The notes beneath the pieces were generated by a model that was not told the origin of the DNA, did no database searches, and saw nothing but the letters and a program-made list of their open reading frames with translations. Below, one piece after another: positions 6,052-8,929 of a stretch of 8,929 bases of DNA. The position numbers and the translations under genes were made by a program. The DNA lies in NCBI GenBank assembly GCA_900541865.1, contig UQLO01000058.1, forward strand, positions 1-8,929, in the 5' to 3' direction. Each line of letters opens with the position of its first letter. The stretch's first letter is position 1. Origin of the DNA: an uncultured Porphyromonadaceae bacterium. GTDB taxonomy: Bacteria; Bacteroidota; Bacteroidia; Bacteroidales; Muribaculaceae.

Positions 6052-7347
6052 TTATTTCTTTATCTGTTTTTTGGTGAGTTGATAGCACACAAACAGTGAG
6101 AAAAAGAATAATATACTTATCCCCAGATTGGCGTAAGCATAAATGTCCGCACCCCCTATATTTGAGGCTGATAAAGAATTAAGCAAAAGGACCACCAACA
6201 ATACAAAAACCACATCTTTTACACATCTTACAGAGAAAAGCATCCAAGGATGCCCACTTGCAAGAAGTTCGGACTTGAAAACATCCGAACAGCAAATAGG
6301 AATTGTCGCAAACGTTAGTAACCGGATAACAGAAACCATTCCTCCAAATTCATTACCATAAAATGAAGCTATGAATGGAGCAAAAAAGTACACAATCAAA
6401 AAAGGAATCAATGTACATACGAAGAATACCATCAGCAACATCCGCAGTTTCTGCTGATGCCGGTTTGCGGATTCAGTTTTAGACAGATGGGATAATACGA
6501 CATTATTTAACAAGCCGGGAATAAACAATATTATCGCATTCCATTGAGCTGAAGCAGAATAAATGCCCACCTCTCCTAAAGTAGAAAGTTTAGTGAGTGC
6601 TAAAATGCCGGCCCAGTTACATACGGAATAGGATATTTCCTGCATAGCCACGGGAAACGAAAACACGACGAGTTCTCTTCCGATGGAGCTGTTCTGCGAT
6701 TTAGGGTATAACCTCCGCTGTTTAATTATAATAATGTAGTTCAAGGCCGTATTGCAAACTTGCGACAAAGCCAAAGATATAAATGAACCCGACAGCCCAT
6801 AATAATAGGTCAAAGGCACACAACTTGCCAACATTAAAGTTCCTGAAATAATAGAGTTGATGCCTATATTCTTAAATCTTCCCAATCCGGCCAATATGCC
6901 GTTCCCCGTAGTCCCCAGCGACCTGATAATTATGATGAAGGACAAAAATCTGAATGGGACAACCATTCCGGGCTCATTGAGAAAAATCGCTAAAGGTTTA
7001 GCAAAAACGACCAGGATAAATGCTAATAGTGTACTGAAACCCAGTGAGACCCTCGTGGCAACATCTATGATATTTCGAATATTTGAGTCGTCTCTTCCTA
7101 AATATTTGGCGATGAATCTTGTTGAGGTCAAACCCAATCCAAAGGTTGAGAATCCGGCCAAATAAAACATATTGGTCTTTACTACACCATATTCCCCATA
7201 GACATCGCGACCCAGATATCTTGCGATCGCAATTCCGGCTAAAAGAAGTAGAAAAGACCCTATACCATTCCCGAAAATCGACCAGAACGAATCTCGGAAA
7301 AGCTTTGATGTCTTTAAAGAGGATAAAATATTCTGCACAGGCTTCAT
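6052..7347 (-). CDS. wzx: Wzx-type oligosaccharide flippase (MOP superfamily)
   Basis: This 431-residue membrane protein is the typical size for Wzx, with about twelve to fourteen hydrophobic segments. It would flip undecaprenyl-pyrophosphate-linked repeat units to the periplasm for the polymerase encoded next. The N-terminal signature FRDSFWSIFGNGIGSFLLLL (18-37), followed by AGIAIARYLGRDVYGEYG (37-54), is characteristic of polysaccharide flippases. FRFLSFIIIIRSLGTTGNGI at about 132-151 and a lysine-rich C-terminus (QLTKKQIKK) fit the family. The ATG at 7347 has AGGGA a few bases upstream on the minus strand and starts 12 bp after the FRG gene. The gene is clearly AT-rich, like wzy, which is typical of the serotype-specific core of capsule loci. 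Confidence 0.92.
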   Translation of the reverse strand: MKPVQNILSSLKTSKLFRDSFWSIFGNGIGSFLLLLAGIAIARYLGRDVYGEYGVVKTNMFYLAGFSTFGLGLTSTRFIAKYLGRDDSNIRNIIDVATRVSLGFSTLLAFILVVFAKPLAIFLNEPGMVVPFRFLSFIIIIRSLGTTGNGILAGLGRFKNIGINSIISGTLMLASCVPLTYYYGLSGSFISLALSQVCNTALNYIIIIKQRRLYPKSQNSSIGRELVVFSFPVAMQEISYSVCNWAGILALTKLSTLGEVGIYSASAQWNAIILFIPGLLNNVVLSHLSKTESANRHQQKLRMLLMVFFVCTLIPFLIVYFFAPFIASFYGNEFGGMVSVIRLLTFATIPICCSDVFKSELLASGHPWMLFSVRCVKDVVFVLLVVLLLNSLSASNIGGADIYAYANLGISILFFFSLFVCYQLTKKQIKK

Positions 7348-7359
7348 TTATCCCTATTT

Positions 7360-8229
7360 TTAATGTGTTTTTATGTAGTGGGCCACGTGGTCTATCTCGG
7401 GGAAGAGGTATTTCTCCGAAATGGCGTAGCGCTCAAGCTGACTCAATATCTCCTTCCTGCCTGTGTTGAGGACTTCAAGTTCAAACGGCTCAATATCTAA
7501 GGACGAGATGCGGCTCTTGTCGCCATCTTGAATTCCGAACAGGAAGAATGCGCCCTGTTGGCGCATTATGCGCGGATTGGCTTTGCGCGGAAGCACGCAC
7601 AATGTCTTATCCAAATCCTCAACGCCCTTTATGTAAGGAAGTTGGTCAGAGTAAAGTCGCATTGTGTTCAAAAGCTGATTGAGTTTCTGGGTAGTCTTGG
7701 CTTTTTTAAGAAGATTAGCCGGCAAAAAGCTTATCGACGAAAGCAGCCCTACTTCCAGAGTGTTGAAATTGACAACGTCGTCCTTATGGATGAAATAAAT
7801 GAGTATACTGCCGTTGTTGCCCTTGGTGATTGGCTCAAGGGAGGCGAAGTATAGCGCGACTAACGGATTTTCTGTTATGTCGAGCAATCGCGTCGGCAAA
7901 TCGTAATGCTGCATTTTGACCAGCATGTCGAAGGCCGTCATCTTCGCATCGAAATCTGTCGGACACTCGCGCAAGATGCTTGAGCAGAATCTGTCCTCGC
8001 TGTCGATATAAAGCCCGTCGGAGTCCGGCTTGCGGCGGTAGATCGAAGGCACACTTTCAAAATCTGAATCCGCATGGCCACGATAGAAGAGATGATACTC
8101 CTCCAGCTTAGAACCCATTGTGTTGTAAATCTGGTTCAGAGCATTGTTGAGGGTGGCGACGGTCCCTATCTTCAGGAACTTGCCCTTTTCTTTTGCTTCT
8201 TTAAGGGGTGTCAGATCCAGCTGCTTCAC
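7360..8229 (-). CDS. FRG-domain protein embedded in the capsule operon
   Basis: This 289-residue soluble protein has no signal peptide or membrane segment. The FRG domain is recognised from YRGHADSDFESVPSIYR (49-65; YRG in place of the naming Phe-Arg-Gly), QHYDLPTRLLDITENPLVAL (107-126), RIMRQQGAFFLFG (220-232) and the tail SEKYLFPEIDHVAHYIK (271-287). The family is widespread in bacteria and phages, often near accessory or defence genes, but its activity is not established, so no substrate is assigned. The conserved R50, H108, D110, R114 and D117 look like a polar site. The start is a GTG at 8229, seven bases after the ugd stop and without an obvious ribosome site, so translation probably depends on coupling. 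It is an unusual gene to find inside a polysaccharide operon; whether it acts on capsule synthesis or is cargo is unknown. Confidence 0.87.
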   Translation of the reverse strand: MKQLDLTPLKEAKEKGKFLKIGTVATLNNALNQIYNTMGSKLEEYHLFYRGHADSDFESVPSIYRRKPDSDGLYIDSEDRFCSSILRECPTDFDAKMTAFDMLVKMQHYDLPTRLLDITENPLVALYFASLEPITKGNNGSILIYFIHKDDVVNFNTLEVGLLSSISFLPANLLKKAKTTQKLNQLLNTMRLYSDQLPYIKGVEDLDKTLCVLPRKANPRIMRQQGAFFLFGIQDGDKSRISSLDIEPFELEVLNTGRKEILSQLERYAISEKYLFPEIDHVAHYIKTH

Positions 8230-8236
8230 TCGGGGG

Positions 8237-8929
8237 TCAGTCGCGGGAGAAAAGGTCGCGGGTGTAGACTTTGGCGGCCACGTCGTCGAGGCAGGCGTCG
8301 TAGCGGTTGGCCACGATGGCCTGACTGAGGGTTTTGAAGCGCGTCAGGTCGTTGACGACTTCGCTGCCGAAGAAGGTGGTTCCGTCGGCCAGGGTAGGCT
8401 CGTAGATGATTACCCGTGCGCCCTTGGCCTTGATGCGCTTCATCACGCCCTGTATGCTGCTCTGGCGGAAGTTGTCGCTGTTGGACTTCATCGTCAGGCG
8501 GTACACGCCGATGGTGGGAGGCGTGGTCTCGGCGCCGGCGGCGTAGGCGTTGGCCGAAGTATAGTGGTAGTAGCCGGCCATGCGGAGCACCTGGTCGGCG
8601 ATGAAGTCCTTGCGGGTGCGGTTGCTCTCGACGATGGCGCTCATCATGTTCTGCGGCACGTCGGCGTAGTTTGCCAGCAGCTGCTTGGTGTCCTTGGGCA
8701 GGCAGTAGCCGCCGTAGCCGAAGGAGGGGTTGTTGTAGTGGGAGCCGATGCGGGGGTCAAGGCCGATGCCTTCGATGATTGCGCGGCTGTCGAGGCCCTT
8801 GACTTCGGCGTAGGTGTCGAGCTCGTTGAAGTAGCTCACGCGCAGGGCCAGATAGGTGTTGGCGAAGAGTTTGACGGCCTCGGCCTCCTTCATGCCCATG
8901 TAGAGCACGGGGATGTCCTCCTTGAGGGC
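8237..8929 (-). CDS. ugd: UDP-glucose 6-dehydrogenase, C-terminal part (5' end outside window)
   Basis: The visible 230 residues are the end of a nucleotide-sugar dehydrogenase that oxidises UDP-glucose to UDP-glucuronate with two NAD+, supplying an acidic capsule sugar. The frame is open to the window edge (ALKEDIPVLYMGMKEAEAVK), so the N-terminal NAD-binding domain is missing only because of the cut. The central helix NTYLALRVSYFNELDTYAE is followed by the active-site segment SFGYGGYCLPKDTKQLL, with the catalytic cysteine codon at 8702-8704. The C-terminal UDP-binding domain is complete (IGVYRLTMKSNSDNFRQSSI, then ARVIIYEP). The NSDNFRQSSI form resembles the Ugd group common in Bacteroidetes capsule loci rather than the 4-keto or ManNAc dehydrogenases, but UDP-ManNAc/GlcNAc dehydrogenase is not strictly excluded. 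G+C is high compared with the next three genes. Confidence 0.92.
   Translation of the reverse strand, partial: ALKEDIPVLYMGMKEAEAVKLFANTYLALRVSYFNELDTYAEVKGLDSRAIIEGIGLDPRIGSHYNNPSFGYGGYCLPKDTKQLLANYADVPQNMMSAIVESNRTRKDFIADQVLRMAGYYHYTSANAYAAGAETTPPTIGVYRLTMKSNSDNFRQSSIQGVMKRIKAKGARVIIYEPTLADGTTFFGSEVVNDLTRFKTLSQAIVANRYDACLDDVAAKVYTRDLFSRD

Noticed and set aside
6047..6088. A longer Wzy start at the in-frame GTG (6088)
   Set aside because: It would add 14 polar residues before the first membrane helix and overlap wzx by 37 bp, while an ATG with a purine-rich leader lies five bases after the wzx stop.
1..8929. CRISPR arrays, tRNA or rRNA genes, diversity-generating retroelement template/variable repeats
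   Set aside because: No regularly spaced repeat-spacer array, tRNA cloverleaf, rRNA segment, reverse transcriptase or variable-repeat pair was seen. The S23 resemblance to Avd alone does not support a retroelement.

Overview
This window is most likely from a gut or oral member of the Bacteroidales. The evidence is the capsule/exopolysaccharide locus architecture, AT-rich translation starts that mostly lack strong Shine-Dalgarno sequences, a four-helix-bundle (S23) gene flanked by short palindromes, and a good match to the Bacteroidetes promoter consensus (TTTG, 19-bp gap, TAnnTTTG) in front of that gene. A species cannot be named from the sequence alone.

Positions 8929 down to 639 are one tightly packed minus-strand polysaccharide operon. 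In transcription order it holds: the 3' part of a UDP-glucose 6-dehydrogenase gene (cut by the window edge); an FRG-domain protein; a Wzx-type flippase; a Wzy-type polymerase; a GT4-like glycosyltransferase; a hexapeptide-repeat acetyltransferase; a 50-codon leftover of another glycosyltransferase; CapE (UDP-GlcNAc 4,6-dehydratase/5-epimerase); and CapF (bifunctional epimerase/reductase). Gaps are at most about 13 bp or are overlaps, except for 69 bp between capE and capF. Together these genes supply UDP-glucuronate and a UDP-L-FucNAc precursor (CapE then CapF), transfer and acetylate sugars, flip the repeat unit across the inner membrane and polymerise it. The middle (flippase and polymerase) is clearly AT-richer than the two ends (ugd, capE, capF), as expected for a swapped serotype cassette between conserved flanks. 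The glycosyltransferase leftover at 2989-3141 lies on the right-hand recombination seam.

Positions 1-672 hold the least ordinary part. A small plus-strand S23-family four-helix-bundle gene (134-499), with its own promoter, lies between copies of an imperfect palindrome (about 88 bp; copies at 1-88, 522-609 and a half copy at 614-672). It points toward the 3' end of capF. The half copy runs into capF and encodes its last codons and stop, so the palindrome core is shared between the repeat and the coding end of the host gene. The third gene of the usual capE-capF-capG set is absent here, so this cassette probably sits between capF and capG or has replaced it. This cassette is the best candidate for an under-described system in the window.
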